A DNA stretch of 64,000 nucleotides from Flavobacteriales bacterium (GCA_016715995.1 JADJXF010000005.1:1-64000), one strand, 5' to 3'; counted from the first letter of the stretch, positions 37,285-46,941 are shown. Notes: generated by a model not told the origin, from the sequence alone. Translations and numbers: made by a program.

Positions 37285-40200
37285 CTAGCGCACCACCACC
37301 ACGGGCATCGTCCGGCTGGCCCCGCTGTTGCTCACGCGCACGTACCAGATGCCGCTTGCCAGGTCGCCCGCCGGGATGGTCATCCGTCCGGCTTGACCAG
37401 CCACACGGAGTTGCTTCCACACCTGGCCCGCCTCGTTGATCACCTCCAGTTGCACAGGCAGTCCATCGGTGAAGCCGTGCTCCACGACCAGGTGGTCGCC
37501 TTGCATCCAGGCGGACATGGGGGTGGTCGGGGTGGCCTCGGCCAGGCCCGTGCTCAGTTCCACGGTTATGGTGACCGTGCTGCTGCTGGTGCAGCTACCG
37601 TTGGAGACGGTGAGCGTGACGGTATAGGAACCCGGGAGGTCATAGGCATGCGTGGGGCTCTCCTCGCCGCTGGTGGCGCCGTCGCCGAAATCCCAGTTGT
37701 AGGCATCGCCTCCCGTGCTGTTGTTAATGAAGGTCACCACCTCGCCGACGAGCACAGTGGTGGCGTTCGCGGACGCTACGGCCGTTGGGCCTGCGCCCTC
37801 ACCGATGAAGAAGTCCTCGCTGGTGAGCACGCAGTTGTTGGCGTCGGTCACGGTCACGCTGTAGCTGCCCGCAGAAGCGGTCAGGATCGGGTTGGTGCTG
37901 CCATCGTTCCAATTCACGCTGTACGGCGCCGTTCCGCCCGTGATCTCCAGTTCCACTTGGCCATCGGGCGTTCCAGGGCATGAAGCATCGGTGATGCCGG
38001 CCTCCAATTCAATGGCTTCCGGCTGCTCCATAGTGAACACATCGGAGAGCGAGGCGCAGCCTTGGTAACCCTCAACCGTGATCTGCAGGTCGCCTGCGGA
38101 GAGGCCGTCGATGCTGGCGATGCCGCTCACAGCGGGCTGCTCCAGCAAGGTCTGGCCCATGTCGTTCATCCAGGTCACATCGGCCGGGCCACCGATCACC
38201 TCGATGCTCGCGCTGCCGTCAGCGCCACCGTGGCAAGCCGGCCCGCTGGTGCTCACCACCAGCGGCGCGCTGGCGTGCAGCATGAAGCGTGGCGTTGTCA
38301 TGCCATCGCCGGTGGCCAAGGTGAAGGAGTAGGTGGTTCCCTCGGAGAGCACCGTGATGGTGTTCGTTACCAAATCCTCGAGCTTCAGGCAGCTCAAGCC
38401 CACGCTTTCAAGACCCGTTACAGTGATGGTGTACGTGCCTGCCACACCTGCCTGCACCAGCACAGGGACGTGGATGTCGGTGCTGTATGGCCCGAAGGCG
38501 TTGATCGCGAGCTGCGTTCCGTCGCTGGCCTGCGTGGCCACCTGCGGGGCCTGCGGGTGGGCGAAGACCAGCTTGGGCACATCGTCGCCGTCCATGTCGG
38601 CCGTGCCTTGGTTGAAGATCAGCAGCGTCTCGTCGCTGAAGCCATTGATGGTGCTCCCGATGTGAAGACGCACATATGGGGGCGCCTCCTCTGAGCCGCC
38701 GAAGAAGCCGCCGCTGTTGCCGGCCACCTTGGCGCTTTCGCTCACAGTGGTGGTCACCGTCGGTCCGCTGGCCTTCAGGAAGAAGCCCTGCATGCTCTGG
38801 ATAATGTTCGTGGCGCCATTGGGGATTTGTCCGACGCTGATGTCATAGACCACCGCATTGCCTGTGGCCGGGTTGTAGTAGGTCACATAGTCCTCCACAT
38901 TTGCCCCGCGGCTGATCAAGTGGAAGTCGATCGGGCTCGGCAGCGGGTTGCTCACCAGGTTCCAGCCATCCGCGCTCAGATTACCCGAATTGCTGTACGT
39001 CATCGGCAGGGCGATGGGCGAGGTGGCAATGCGCGGTGGCGCTCCGCCCAGGTCGACCGTGAAAGCCGTGGTGTTGATAAGGCCGGAGCCTGCCCACACC
39101 GCGAAACCCTGTCCCGCACCAAGGGCCATTGTGGAAGTGACGCCCAGCATGCCCACATCTGGATTGGCGTTGAGAACGGTCTCATTGTACCAACGGATGC
39201 TCGGCCACAAGGTGCCGCTGCCAACGGGATTATCGAATGTCGGATAGGCCGACCCGTCGTATCCCGCCGTGATGAAATCATCCTGCCAATGGACCACCTG
39301 CTGGCTGGTGATGGGGCTGCCCATGAGCATCCAGTTCGTGAGCCCGGCCGGCCGATAGCGCTCGATGGTCATATTGCCGACGTAGCTGGCCGCAGGGGGA
39401 ACCTCGCCCAGGCGACCGGTTCCGTTAGCATTGCTCACCAGACGGACAAGGCCGCTGGCCGTGAAGACACCCGCATTCAATTGCAAGGTGCCGCGGATGT
39501 TCATGTTGTTGCTCATGGTCACACCGCCTGGGGTGTTGGCCGTGACATTGAACACCGTCAGGGTAGCGCTCCCGCTCACAGCGATGGCTGAGCCCGAGGT
39601 GCCGCCAAGGATGCAAGTGCCGGCCAAGCCGTTCACCGTGCCGTTCGCGACGAAGCTCGTGCCGTTGATGGTGAGCGAGCCAGGAGTGATGGTCAAGGTC
39701 CCTCCGTTCTCCACCACAAGGTCATCGACCGCATCGTTGCCAGGAACGGTGACCACGTGGCCGTTGCGCACCGTGGCAAAGGACCTGGCCACGCCGCGGA
39801 TGCCAATCGTCCATGTCGCATACTGGCGGTTGCTGCCACCGAGGTTGAATCCTGCCGGATTCTCCGAGGTCGCGGTGGTGAAGCGATGCGATGCACCCAT
39901 GCGCGCCTCGTTATCACCGGTTGCCCCTGTGTAAGCATCGAAGAAATTCGCAGTGTAATTGGCGGGCGCTGTCATAGTGCCCGTCCCTTCGGTGTGACAG
40001 GCCGCAATCCAAAGGGTGGGCACCGCACCGAAACCCGAAGTGAGATTCGGTGGGTCGGCAGTCGTTCCATCGTTCGTGCTGACTGTGCTCGCGACGGGGA
40101 CGCCTTGATAACTGCCGGCAGCGATGCGATAGCTCACATGGGCGCTCCGACCCGCGAAGCTGTTGGTGGTGGAGACGGTGGCGCCCTCCGTTCCATCCGC

Positions 40201-42021
40201 GATGCGGTACCACGCACTGCGGTAACGATCAGTGCCTTCTTCGTTCGAATACAACAGGGTGTAGCCTGCAGGCAACGCGGGATCCGTGCCGCTATCGTCG
40301 CTTTCACTGAAAAACACGAGGAGCAGGTCGCCTACCTGAATACCACCAGGTAGAGCCATGGTATGCGCCGCGCTCCCAGTAGTGGTCTTTACGCTGGTTG
40401 CTGTGGCTGCCACTGAAGGATATCCATCGCCGCTGGCGGCTGTGGGATAGTCGATGGGCTCATAGGTGATGACCGGTGCGGGGCCGAGGATCGCCAGGGT
40501 CCAACACACCCACTGCTCGTTGCCGCTGGTGAAGCTTCCGGGGTCCTGCGTTGTGGCGGCGGTGCCCAAGACCTGGTGCGCGGTATTGGTTGACGCACCA
40601 TTGCCATTTCCGGCAGGTACAGTTTCCATGAACGTATAGCTCCCTGGTGGGGTGGTAGCGACCGTTACATTATCCCCAGACCGAGTAGCGATCCACAGGA
40701 AAGCCGCTTCCGCTGCCGTGTGTTGGACTGGATTGCTGTTCGAGCTGCTATTGTTGGCGGCGGTCCCTGAGATGCCTGTGGCGCCCCGGATGCGATAGGT
40801 GATGTGGCTGCTGCGCTGGTCATTGCTCGTCGTGATGCTCAACGCATCCGCTGCGGACGTGGTCCCCGAGGCCATCTTCCAGAAGATGGCGCCCTTGACA
40901 TCCGAGCCTTGGTTCGCTTGGCCCAACAGGGTCCATCCGCTGCTCACGGTTGAAACGGTCGGGTTCCCATCCACGGAGAAAACCGTGACGAGCAGATCAC
41001 CGGCTGCGCCCACGGGTATGGTGATTGGGTGCGTGTCGTCATCCGCGGCAATCTGAACGCCAAAGGCACGTGCCATCATCACGGGATGCGGATAGGCGCC
41101 TGCGGCAATGCCTTGAATAGCGACGGTGAAGGCACCCCAAGCAACGGAAGCCCCTAATGCAAATGTTCCGGGATTTTCCGTCGCGGCGGTCAACTTGCGT
41201 GTCGCAGTGGTCATGCGCGCGTGGCTGGCACCGGTGTTACCTGTGTATCCGAAGATGTCGTCCGTATAGTTCGTGGGCGGGGTGGTCGCAGCGCTAGTCC
41301 CTGCCGAATGGGAAGAGGCTATCCATAATGTGGGCACGGCTCCAAACCCGGAAGTGAGCGACAGCGGGTCTGGATTCGTGCTTATGTTGGAATTGTTGGC
41401 GGACACTACCGGTACACCTTGATAACTCCCAGCCGCAATGCGGTAAGCCGTGTGAGCGCTCCGTTCGGCCGCGCTGGTGGTCACGTTCACGGTCGCACCC
41501 TCCGCGCCATCGGCCACGCGATACATGACAACACGCCGCTGATCTGCGCTACCTTGAAAGTCGGCCAACTGGGTCCACCCTGCAGGGATGGTCACAGTGC
41601 CATCTACATCAGCATCCACCCAATACACAAGCAGAAGGTCACCGGCTTCGATGCCGCCGGGCAGGCTTACGGTATGGGTGGTGCCTGTCGCTGCGGTCTT
41701 CGCGCTAGTTGCCGTGGCAGCCACCACCGGGTAGCCATCACCACCGATGGTGACTGAACCCGGCGAAACGATGGTGTTCTCTGTTATCCACGCGGAGCCG
41801 TTCCACTGCTCCCAGGTGTAATCGGCGTTCCAGTCGCCGGATTGGGAACTGCGGAAATCGCCAATGGTCTGGGCCAGGCTGCTGTTTGCACCAACCCCGA
41901 TCAGGGCCAGTGCCAGTATTACTTGGAGCGGCAACGCCCCCTTCGTCACACGATGGCGTGAGCAGGTATCGAGCAGAGAGGTCCAAGCAGTTCGGAAGTT
42001 CGGTTTCTGTTCCATGATCAT
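37285..42021 (-). CDS. Giant T9SS-secreted protein with triplicated beta-rich domain and PKD domain
   Basis: The 1578 residues carry a long basic N-region before the signal helix (cleavage near SSLAQ, about residue 50). Three related ~200-residue domains follow, each with LPGGI..GDLLLV or similar, an alpha/beta-type YRIA.GS..GVPV segment and a P.LWIA motif (the middle copy is most diverged). A single-strand repeat region precedes the module shared with the neighbouring giant gene (NWMLMGSPIT, GWNLVSNPLPSP, MQGFFLKASGP, then a T9SS-associated domain). A PKD domain (YNWDFGDGATS) and a C-terminal T9SS sorting domain (SGIWYVRVSNSG) end the protein. The downstream gene on the same strand is its partial paralog. 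ATG 42015 is an equally good start. Confidence 0.88.
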   Translation of the reverse strand: MIMEQKPNFRTAWTSLLDTCSRHRVTKGALPLQVILALALIGVGANSSLAQTIGDFRSSQSGDWNADYTWEQWNGSAWITENTIVSPGSVTIGGDGYPVVAATATSAKTAATGTTHTVSLPGGIEAGDLLLVYWVDADVDGTVTIPAGWTQLADFQGSADQRRVVMYRVADGAEGATVNVTTSAAERSAHTAYRIAAGSYQGVPVVSANNSNISTNPDPLSLTSGFGAVPTLWIASSHSAGTSAATTPPTNYTDDIFGYTGNTGASHARMTTATRKLTAATENPGTFALGASVAWGAFTVAIQGIAAGAYPHPVMMARAFGVQIAADDDTHPITIPVGAAGDLLVTVFSVDGNPTVSTVSSGWTLLGQANQGSDVKGAIFWKMASGTTSAADALSITTSNDQRSSHITYRIRGATGISGTAANNSSSNSNPVQHTAAEAAFLWIATRSGDNVTVATTPPGSYTFMETVPAGNGNGASTNTAHQVLGTAATTQDPGSFTSGNEQWVCWTLAILGPAPVITYEPIDYPTAASGDGYPSVAATATSVKTTTGSAAHTMALPGGIQVGDLLLVFFSESDDSGTDPALPAGYTLLYSNEEGTDRYRSAWYRIADGTEGATVSTTNSFAGRSAHVSYRIAAGSYQGVPVASTVSTNDGTTADPPNLTSGFGAVPTLWIAACHTEGTGTMTAPANYTANFFDAYTGATGDNEARMGASHRFTTATSENPAGFNLGGSNRQYATWTIGIRGVARSFATVRNGHVVTVPGNDAVDDLVVENGGTLTITPGSLTINGTSFVANGTVNGLAGTCILGGTSGSAIAVSGSATLTVFNVTANTPGGVTMSNNMNIRGTLQLNAGVFTASGLVRLVSNANGTGRLGEVPPAASYVGNMTIERYRPAGLTNWMLMGSPITSQQVVHWQDDFITAGYDGSAYPTFDNPVGSGTLWPSIRWYNETVLNANPDVGMLGVTSTMALGAGQGFAVWAGSGLINTTAFTVDLGGAPPRIATSPIALPMTYSNSGNLSADGWNLVSNPLPSPIDFHLISRGANVEDYVTYYNPATGNAVVYDISVGQIPNGATNIIQSMQGFFLKASGPTVTTTVSESAKVAGNSGGFFGGSEEAPPYVRLHIGSTINGFSDETLLIFNQGTADMDGDDVPKLVFAHPQAPQVATQASDGTQLAINAFGPYSTDIHVPVLVQAGVAGTYTITVTGLESVGLSCLKLEDLVTNTITVLSEGTTYSFTLATGDGMTTPRFMLHASAPLVVSTSGPACHGGADGSASIEVIGGPADVTWMNDMGQTLLEQPAVSGIASIDGLSAGDLQITVEGYQGCASLSDVFTMEQPEAIELEAGITDASCPGTPDGQVELEITGGTAPYSVNWNDGSTNPILTASAGSYSVTVTDANNCVLTSEDFFIGEGAGPTAVASANATTVLVGEVVTFINNSTGGDAYNWDFGDGATSGEESPTHAYDLPGSYTVTLTVSNGSCTSSSTVTITVELSTGLAEATPTTPMSAWMQGDHLVVEHGFTDGLPVQLEVINEAGQVWKQLRVAGQAGRMTIPAGDLASGIWYVRVSNSGASRTMPVVVVR

Positions 42022-42351
42022 TGCGCCCCGGAGAATTGCAGGGCGGCGTTGGAACGCTAGGTCGACCCTCGAGGTTTCGACAGTGGTTCACTCCTGGTCG
42101 ACGAGCGTTCGATTCCGATGGTCTAGCACATGATGGGAAAGGACCTACCTTCGCCCCCGTTCCGGAAGGACCGGAGCACGCCCCGAGCGCCCAGCTTTCG
42201 CTTCACCGCAACTGTCCAGGCGCCATCCCCAGCGGATCATTGCACGCCGGACCCGATTGAGGGGCAGTCCAAAACACTTGAAAAGGTGTGTTCAGGGACA
42301 ATGGCCTGAGCGCATCACAACATCCTGACGCCGAGGATTCGGCGTATACCT
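42022..42351. other. 330-bp intergenic region between divergent genes
   Basis: There is no supportable gene here. It must contain the promoters of the second giant T9SS gene (minus) and of the DEAD-box helicase (plus), but I see no clear TAnnTTTG element for either. The only marked structure is the hairpin at 42328-42345. Confidence 0.6.
42328..42345 (+). promoter_or_regulatory. Hairpin next to the DEAD-box helicase start codon
   Basis: ACGCCGA (42328-42334) and TCGGCGT (42339-42345) form a perfect 7-bp stem with loop GGAT, ending six bases before ATG 42352. If transcribed, it would cover the ribosome-binding region. Confidence 0.5.
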
Positions 42352-43956
42352 ATGGAACGTACTACGTTCAACCAATTGGGGCTCATCGAGCCCATTCTGA
42401 AAGCCCTCCAGGAAGAAGGCTACACCCACCCCACCCCCATCCAGGAACAGGCCATCCCGCATCTCGCCCAAGGGCGCGATCTGTTGGGCTGCGCACAGAC
42501 GGGTACGGGCAAAACGGCGGCGTTCGCCATCCCCATCCTGCAGGAGCTCCACCAGAAACCGGCGGCGGGACCGAAGAAGGCCATCCGTGTGCTGATCCTC
42601 ACCCCCACGCGCGAACTGGCCATCCAGATCGGGGAGAGCTTCACCTCCTATGGCCGCCATCTGGGCCTGAAGCACAGCGTGATCTTCGGTGGCGTTGGCC
42701 AGAAGCCGCAGACCGATGCGCTGCATCGTGGCGTGGACATCGTGGTCGCCACGCCCGGACGCTTGCTGGACCTCATGAGCCAGGGCTACGTCCACCTGAA
42801 CGCATTGGAGATCTTCGTGCTCGATGAAGCCGACCGTATGCTCGACATGGGCTTCATCCACGACGTGAAGAAGGTAATCGCCAAGTTGCCCGCGAAGCGG
42901 CAAACGCTCTTCTTCAGCGCCACGATGCCGCCGGAGATCGCCAAGCTGGCCAACAGCATCCTCACCAACCCGGTGAAAGTGGAAGTGGCCCCGCAAAGCA
43001 CCACGGCCGAGAAGGTGGAACAGCACCTCTACTTCGTGGATCGCACGGACAAGAACAAATTGCTGCTGCACCTGCTGCAAGGCGATGCCATTCGGGAGGC
43101 GCTCATCTTCACCCGCACGAAGCACGGCGCCAACAAGGTGGCCAAGCTCCTGGTGCAGAATGGCCATGGCGCTGAAGCCATCCACGGCAACAAGAGCCAG
43201 AGCGCACGCCAGCAAGCGCTCCAGAACTTCAAGGACGGGAAGATCCGCGCGCTGGTGGCCACCGACATCGCGGCGCGCGGCATCGATATCGACGGCCTCA
43301 CGCACGTGATCAACTTCGATATCCCGAATATCCCTGAGACCTATGTGCACCGCATCGGCCGAACCGGCCGCGCCGGTGCCAGTGGCAAGGCCATCTCCTT
43401 CTGCGACCACGAGGAGAAGGAATTCCTGCGCGATATCCAGCGCCTCATCAAGCGTGAGGTACCCGTGGAGAAAGGGCACCCCTTCGAAATGGTGGGCGGA
43501 CCCAAGAGGGCAGAACCCGAGGTGCGCGAGCCGCGTCAGCCGCGCGGTCCGGGCCGTGGCGGGAACGCCTCGCGCGGTGGCCAGCAGCGCCAGCGGGACG
43601 GGCAGCGCCCTTCGCGCGAAGGGCAGCGCACGCCGGCTCATCGTAGCACTGGCCAACCCCAGGAGCAACGCGCGCAGCGCAACGACCGGCCCCGCACGGA
43701 GAAGAGCGAACGGCCGCAGCGCGCCGGCGGCGAAAGGCCACAGCAGCGGTCCAATCGCCCGCAGCAAGCGCGGACCAATGATCGGCCCCGGCAGCCCCGT
43801 CCTGATCAGCGCCCGGCCGAGCAGCGCAGCGCCGCCAAGCCCGATTACGCCAAGCTGACGCGTGAGATCTTCGATGAGGAGAACGTGAAATCCACTCCGA
43901 AGAAGGCAGAAGAGCCCAAGCGCACGGGCCTTGGCCGGTGGTTCCGCAAAGGCTGA
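42352..43956 (+). CDS. DEAD-box RNA helicase, RhlE-like, with basic RG/RQ-rich tail
   Basis: The 534 residues contain all helicase motifs: F and Q motif (HPTPIQEQAIP), I (AQTGTGKT), Ia (PTRELAIQI), DEAD, SAT, ATDIAARGIDI and HRIGRTGRAG. After the core (about 1-375) comes a ~140-residue tail rich in Arg, Gln, Gly and Pro, typical of RhlE-type proteins and used to hold RNA. It unwinds structured RNA in ribosome assembly and mRNA turnover, and expression usually rises in the cold. A perfect hairpin ends six bases before the start codon. The gene is followed by a strong hairpin at 43974-44000. Confidence 0.95.
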   Translation: MERTTFNQLGLIEPILKALQEEGYTHPTPIQEQAIPHLAQGRDLLGCAQTGTGKTAAFAIPILQELHQKPAAGPKKAIRVLILTPTRELAIQIGESFTSYGRHLGLKHSVIFGGVGQKPQTDALHRGVDIVVATPGRLLDLMSQGYVHLNALEIFVLDEADRMLDMGFIHDVKKVIAKLPAKRQTLFFSATMPPEIAKLANSILTNPVKVEVAPQSTTAEKVEQHLYFVDRTDKNKLLLHLLQGDAIREALIFTRTKHGANKVAKLLVQNGHGAEAIHGNKSQSARQQALQNFKDGKIRALVATDIAARGIDIDGLTHVINFDIPNIPETYVHRIGRTGRAGASGKAISFCDHEEKEFLRDIQRLIKREVPVEKGHPFEMVGGPKRAEPEVREPRQPRGPGRGGNASRGGQQRQRDGQRPSREGQRTPAHRSTGQPQEQRAQRNDRPRTEKSERPQRAGGERPQQRSNRPQQARTNDRPRQPRPDQRPAEQRSAAKPDYAKLTREIFDEENVKSTPKKAEEPKRTGLGRWFRKG

Positions 43957-43973
43957 TCACCAACACCACGAAG

Positions 43974-44000
43974 AAGGGCCATCCTATGCGGATGGCCCTT
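43974..44000 (+). terminator. Terminator hairpin after the DEAD-box helicase
   Basis: AAGGGCCATCC (43974-43984) pairs perfectly with GGATGGCCCTT (43990-44000), an 11-bp stem with a 5-base loop, 17 bases past the stop. Only a weak pyrimidine run (CCCTATTCT) follows. It may also serve the convergent hydroxylase gene. Confidence 0.7.
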
Positions 44001-44066
44001 CCCTATTCTGAATGGTGATGCTGGTCGCGTATCCGCTATGGGAGTCGACCATTGTCGCGACCCGGT

Positions 44067-45053
44067 TCAGGCCCGTTGCGCCACAGGCTCAGGCTCGACC
44101 CTTCCGAACTCTCCGCGCCTACGCATCTCCTGCTGCAACTGTTGGCTGGTCTTGCTGCTGCCATCGTGGCTCCAGCCCGGCGGACCGAAGATGTACATGA
44201 GCTTGTCCTTCGGCTTGGGCGACTTCTTCAAATCGCGCCAGATCTCTTGGAACTCGAACAGATTGTGGGTGATGGGATTGTGCGTGCCGGGATCGTGGCT
44301 GATGCCGAACCTGGGAACCACGCCCTTGATCGGCTCCTGCCAGGTACCATAGAGGCGGTCCCAGATGTTGAGGATGCCGCCATGATTGCGGTCGAGGTAC
44401 TCCGTGTTGCAGCTGTGATGGACCACATGCACATAGGGTGTGTTGAAGATCAACTCCAACCTGCCCAGCGACGGAACCAGCTGCGAATGCAGGAAGAACT
44501 GGTACATCGCATTCACATACAGGCAGGTCGCAATCATGATCGGCTCGAAGCCCAGCAGCGGCATCCATAGCCAGTAGATGGGTTTCACCAGCGTGATGAA
44601 CCAGCCGTTGCGGATACTAATGGTGAGGTTGAACTGCCGGCCCGAATGATGCGGCAGGTGCGCCGCCCAGAGCAGCCGCACGTTGTGCGCCAGCCGATGG
44701 TGCCAGTAGAAGTTGTGGTCGTCGGCGATGAGGGCGATGACCCAGACGTACCATGCGAAGCCCAAGGTCGAGTACCCGAGCCACGATTCCCGCAAGCCGG
44801 AGGCCCACCAGAAGAGGAACATGTACAAGGTGATCTCGAACACGTTGGTGACGAGCCGCACCACGGTTGCGCCGAAGGCGATGCCGAAGCCCGAGAGGCT
44901 CTCCTTCAGGTCGAAGAGGTGCCGGGCATTCAGGTACTCGATCACGATGAGCGCGATGAAGACCGGATAGAGGTAGGTGAGGCCGAAACCTTCGATCGGC
45001 AGTTCGGGCAGTTTGGACTTCAGGTCCAGCCAGGCCTCGATAGGGTTGAACAT
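44067..45053 (-). CDS. Sterol desaturase/fatty acid hydroxylase-family membrane protein
   Basis: The 328 residues have about five hydrophobic helices and the three di-iron histidine clusters of the family: HHRLAHN, HLPHHS and, after two more helices, HVVHHSCN, with additional His in NHGGILNIWDRLYGTW. The family adds hydroxyl groups or double bonds to lipids using O2. In Bacteroidota homologs have been assigned to carotenoid or fatty-acid hydroxylation, but the substrate cannot be told here. The C-terminal ~60 residues are hydrophilic and basic. TAGTTTTG at 45085-45092 is the likely -7 element, giving a leader of roughly 25 bases. It is divergent from the PhoD-like gene. Confidence 0.88.
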   Translation of the reverse strand: MFNPIEAWLDLKSKLPELPIEGFGLTYLYPVFIALIVIEYLNARHLFDLKESLSGFGIAFGATVVRLVTNVFEITLYMFLFWWASGLRESWLGYSTLGFAWYVWVIALIADDHNFYWHHRLAHNVRLLWAAHLPHHSGRQFNLTISIRNGWFITLVKPIYWLWMPLLGFEPIMIATCLYVNAMYQFFLHSQLVPSLGRLELIFNTPYVHVVHHSCNTEYLDRNHGGILNIWDRLYGTWQEPIKGVVPRFGISHDPGTHNPITHNLFEFQEIWRDLKKSPKPKDKLMYIFGPPGWSHDGSSKTSQQLQQEMRRRGEFGRVEPEPVAQRA

Positions 45054-45084
45054 GCGGTGCGCGCGAGGTGATTTGGAACGGCGC

Positions 45085-45092
45085 CAAAACTA
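45085..45092 (-). promoter_or_regulatory. Predicted -7 element for the hydroxylase-family gene
   Basis: TAGTTTTG on the minus strand is an exact TAnnTTTG match, 31 bases upstream of ATG 45053. Confidence 0.5.
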
Positions 45093-45133
45093 CTGAAGGA
45101 GCCGCTCGCGCAAGCCCCGGTATCTTGCACGGC

Positions 45134-46450
45134 ATGAACGCCCGGATGCATCTCTCGCTACCAATCATGGGCTGGTCGCTCATCGCATCGGCGCAAACGC
45201 CGATCAACGGCCCCATGGCCGGGCACATCGACCTGCTTGCCGCCACCGTCTGGATGCAATGCCACGCACCATGTGCCGCGCGGATCGAATACTGGGTGGA
45301 GAGCCGACCGGACAGCGTGCTGCGTACTGAGGTGTTGGACAGCGACGCGCATTTGGCGCATGCCATGGACTTCGTGCTCGATCGCCTCGTTCCGGGCACC
45401 ACCTATCACTACAGGCCGGTGGTGAACGACCGCGCGATCGATTTCGGCGAGCCCCTCTCCTTCCGGACCCTTCCGCTCTGGAAGTACCGCACCGACCCGC
45501 CTGAGCTGACCGTGGCCTTGGGCAGCTGCACCTACATCAACGAGCCGGCTTACGATCGACCCGGGACGCCGTATGGCGGCGGCTATGGCATCTTCGATGT
45601 GATCGCGCGAAAGCGGCCGGATGTGATGCTATGGCTCGGTGACAACATCTATCTGCGCGAACCGGACTGGGGCAGCCGCAGCGGCTACCTGCATCGCTAC
45701 ACGCACCTGCGCTCCACGCCCGAGTTGCAACGCCTGCTGCGCACCGGGGCGCACTACGCCATCTGGGACGACCACGACTTCGGCCCGAACGACGCCGAGG
45801 GCAGCTTCATCCACAGCGAGCTCGCCCTCGAGTCTTTCGACCTGTTCTGGCCCAACCCCACCTGCGGCGCTCCCGGCGTGCGCGGCGCGATCACCTCGTT
45901 CACGCAGGCGGATGTCGATTTCTTCCTGCTCGACGACCGCACCTACCGGGTGGCCGGGGACCATCGGACCTCTTCGCCGGCAATGCTCGGTGAAGCCCAG
46001 CTCGACTGGTTGATCCGCGCGCTCAAGTACAGTGATGCGCCTTTCAAGCTGGTGGCCGTGGGCAGCCAGGTGCTGAATACGGCGGCCATCTACGAGACCT
46101 ACGCCACCATGCCCGCCGACCGTGAACGGTTGCTCACGCGCATCGAGGAGGAAGGGATCAGGGGCGTGGTCTTCCTCACCGGCGACCGGCACTTCACCGA
46201 ACTGAGCAGTTTAAAGCTGGCCGATGGCCGGACACTCTTCGATCTCACCTGTTCACCGCTCACATCGAGCGCGCACAAGCCTAAGGAGGAGAATCTGCGT
46301 CGGGTTGATGGGACCCTCGTGGAGCAGCGCAACTTCGCAACGCTCAGCTTCACAGGCCCACGCAAGGAACGCGTGATGACCATACGCGTATTCGACACGG
46401 ATGGCCAGCAGTTATGGGAACGTGCGATCCCAGCGGAAAAGGCACCGTGA
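45134..46450 (+). CDS. PhoD-like alkaline phosphatase/phosphodiesterase
   Basis: The 438-residue product has a short signal-like N-terminus (ending ASAQ, about residue 21), a fibronectin-like PhoD N-terminal domain, and a metallophosphatase core with GSCTYI, LWLGDNIYLRE, WDDHDFGPND and LTGDRHFTEL, the family's metal-binding motifs. PhoD enzymes hydrolyse phosphodiesters such as teichoic acid or phospholipid head groups with Fe3+/Ca2+. The substrate here is unknown. ATG 45134 was chosen over the earlier in-frame start because the signal peptide begins there. TATCTTGC, close to the -7 consensus, ends five bases upstream. It converges with the MarR gene (7 bases between stops). Confidence 0.88.
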   Translation: MNARMHLSLPIMGWSLIASAQTPINGPMAGHIDLLAATVWMQCHAPCAARIEYWVESRPDSVLRTEVLDSDAHLAHAMDFVLDRLVPGTTYHYRPVVNDRAIDFGEPLSFRTLPLWKYRTDPPELTVALGSCTYINEPAYDRPGTPYGGGYGIFDVIARKRPDVMLWLGDNIYLREPDWGSRSGYLHRYTHLRSTPELQRLLRTGAHYAIWDDHDFGPNDAEGSFIHSELALESFDLFWPNPTCGAPGVRGAITSFTQADVDFFLLDDRTYRVAGDHRTSSPAMLGEAQLDWLIRALKYSDAPFKLVAVGSQVLNTAAIYETYATMPADRERLLTRIEEEGIRGVVFLTGDRHFTELSSLKLADGRTLFDLTCSPLTSSAHKPKEENLRRVDGTLVEQRNFATLSFTGPRKERVMTIRVFDTDGQQLWERAIPAEKAP

Positions 46451-46457
46451 CCCTCAC

Positions 46458-46907
46458 TCAGCCACGCCAAGCGTCCAGGATGCGGTTGAGCAGCCGGGCG
46501 TCGGCATCGGACACCTTGCTCAGGTGCGCTTGCTCGTTCATGCGCACGCGACGGTCGATCTCCGCGAGCAGCTTCAGTCCCTTTTCGCTGATCCGCACGT
46601 AGATGACGCGTCGGTCCTCATCGCAGCGCTCCCGCTCCACGAAGCCTTTGGCGATGAGCTTATCGGTGAGGCGCGTGGCATTCGGCGCCCGGTCAATCAT
46701 CCGGCCCTTCACCTGCTGCATCGGCATGCGGCCCTTCGCGCCACGCAGGATCCGAAGGATGTTGTACTGCTGCGGGCTAAGGCCGAACGGCTTGAAGATG
46801 GCCACCTGCAGGGTCCGTAGCCAGTTGGCCGTGAAGAGCAGGTTCAGCATCGCCTTCTGCTGCTCGCTGGTGAAGCTGCTCTGAAGTTCCTTGTCTATGC
46901 CCGGCAT
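46458..46907 (-). CDS. MarR-family transcriptional regulator
   Basis: The 149 residues match MarR proteins: an N-terminal helix for dimerisation, a winged helix with LSPQQYNILRILRGA, MQQVKGRM and NATRLTDKLIAKGFVERERCDEDRRVIYVRISEKG (the wing DRR motif), and a C-terminal dimerisation helix. MarR proteins usually repress neighbouring or distant genes until a small ligand binds. No obvious divergent target is adjacent; the small membrane-protein ORF at 47108 is the nearest upstream. ATG 46907 was chosen over GTG 46913. A TACATTCG element lies at 46934-46941. Confidence 0.92.
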   Translation of the reverse strand: MPGIDKELQSSFTSEQQKAMLNLLFTANWLRTLQVAIFKPFGLSPQQYNILRILRGAKGRMPMQQVKGRMIDRAPNATRLTDKLIAKGFVERERCDEDRRVIYVRISEKGLKLLAEIDRRVRMNEQAHLSKVSDADARLLNRILDAWRG

Positions 46908-46933
46908 GGCCACCGGCGCATCTGCGCCTTCGG

Positions 46934-46941
46934 CGAATGTA
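46934..46941 (-). promoter_or_regulatory. Predicted -7 element for the marR-type gene
   Basis: TACATTCG on the minus strand fits TAnnTTyG, 26 bases upstream of ATG 46907. Confidence 0.45.
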
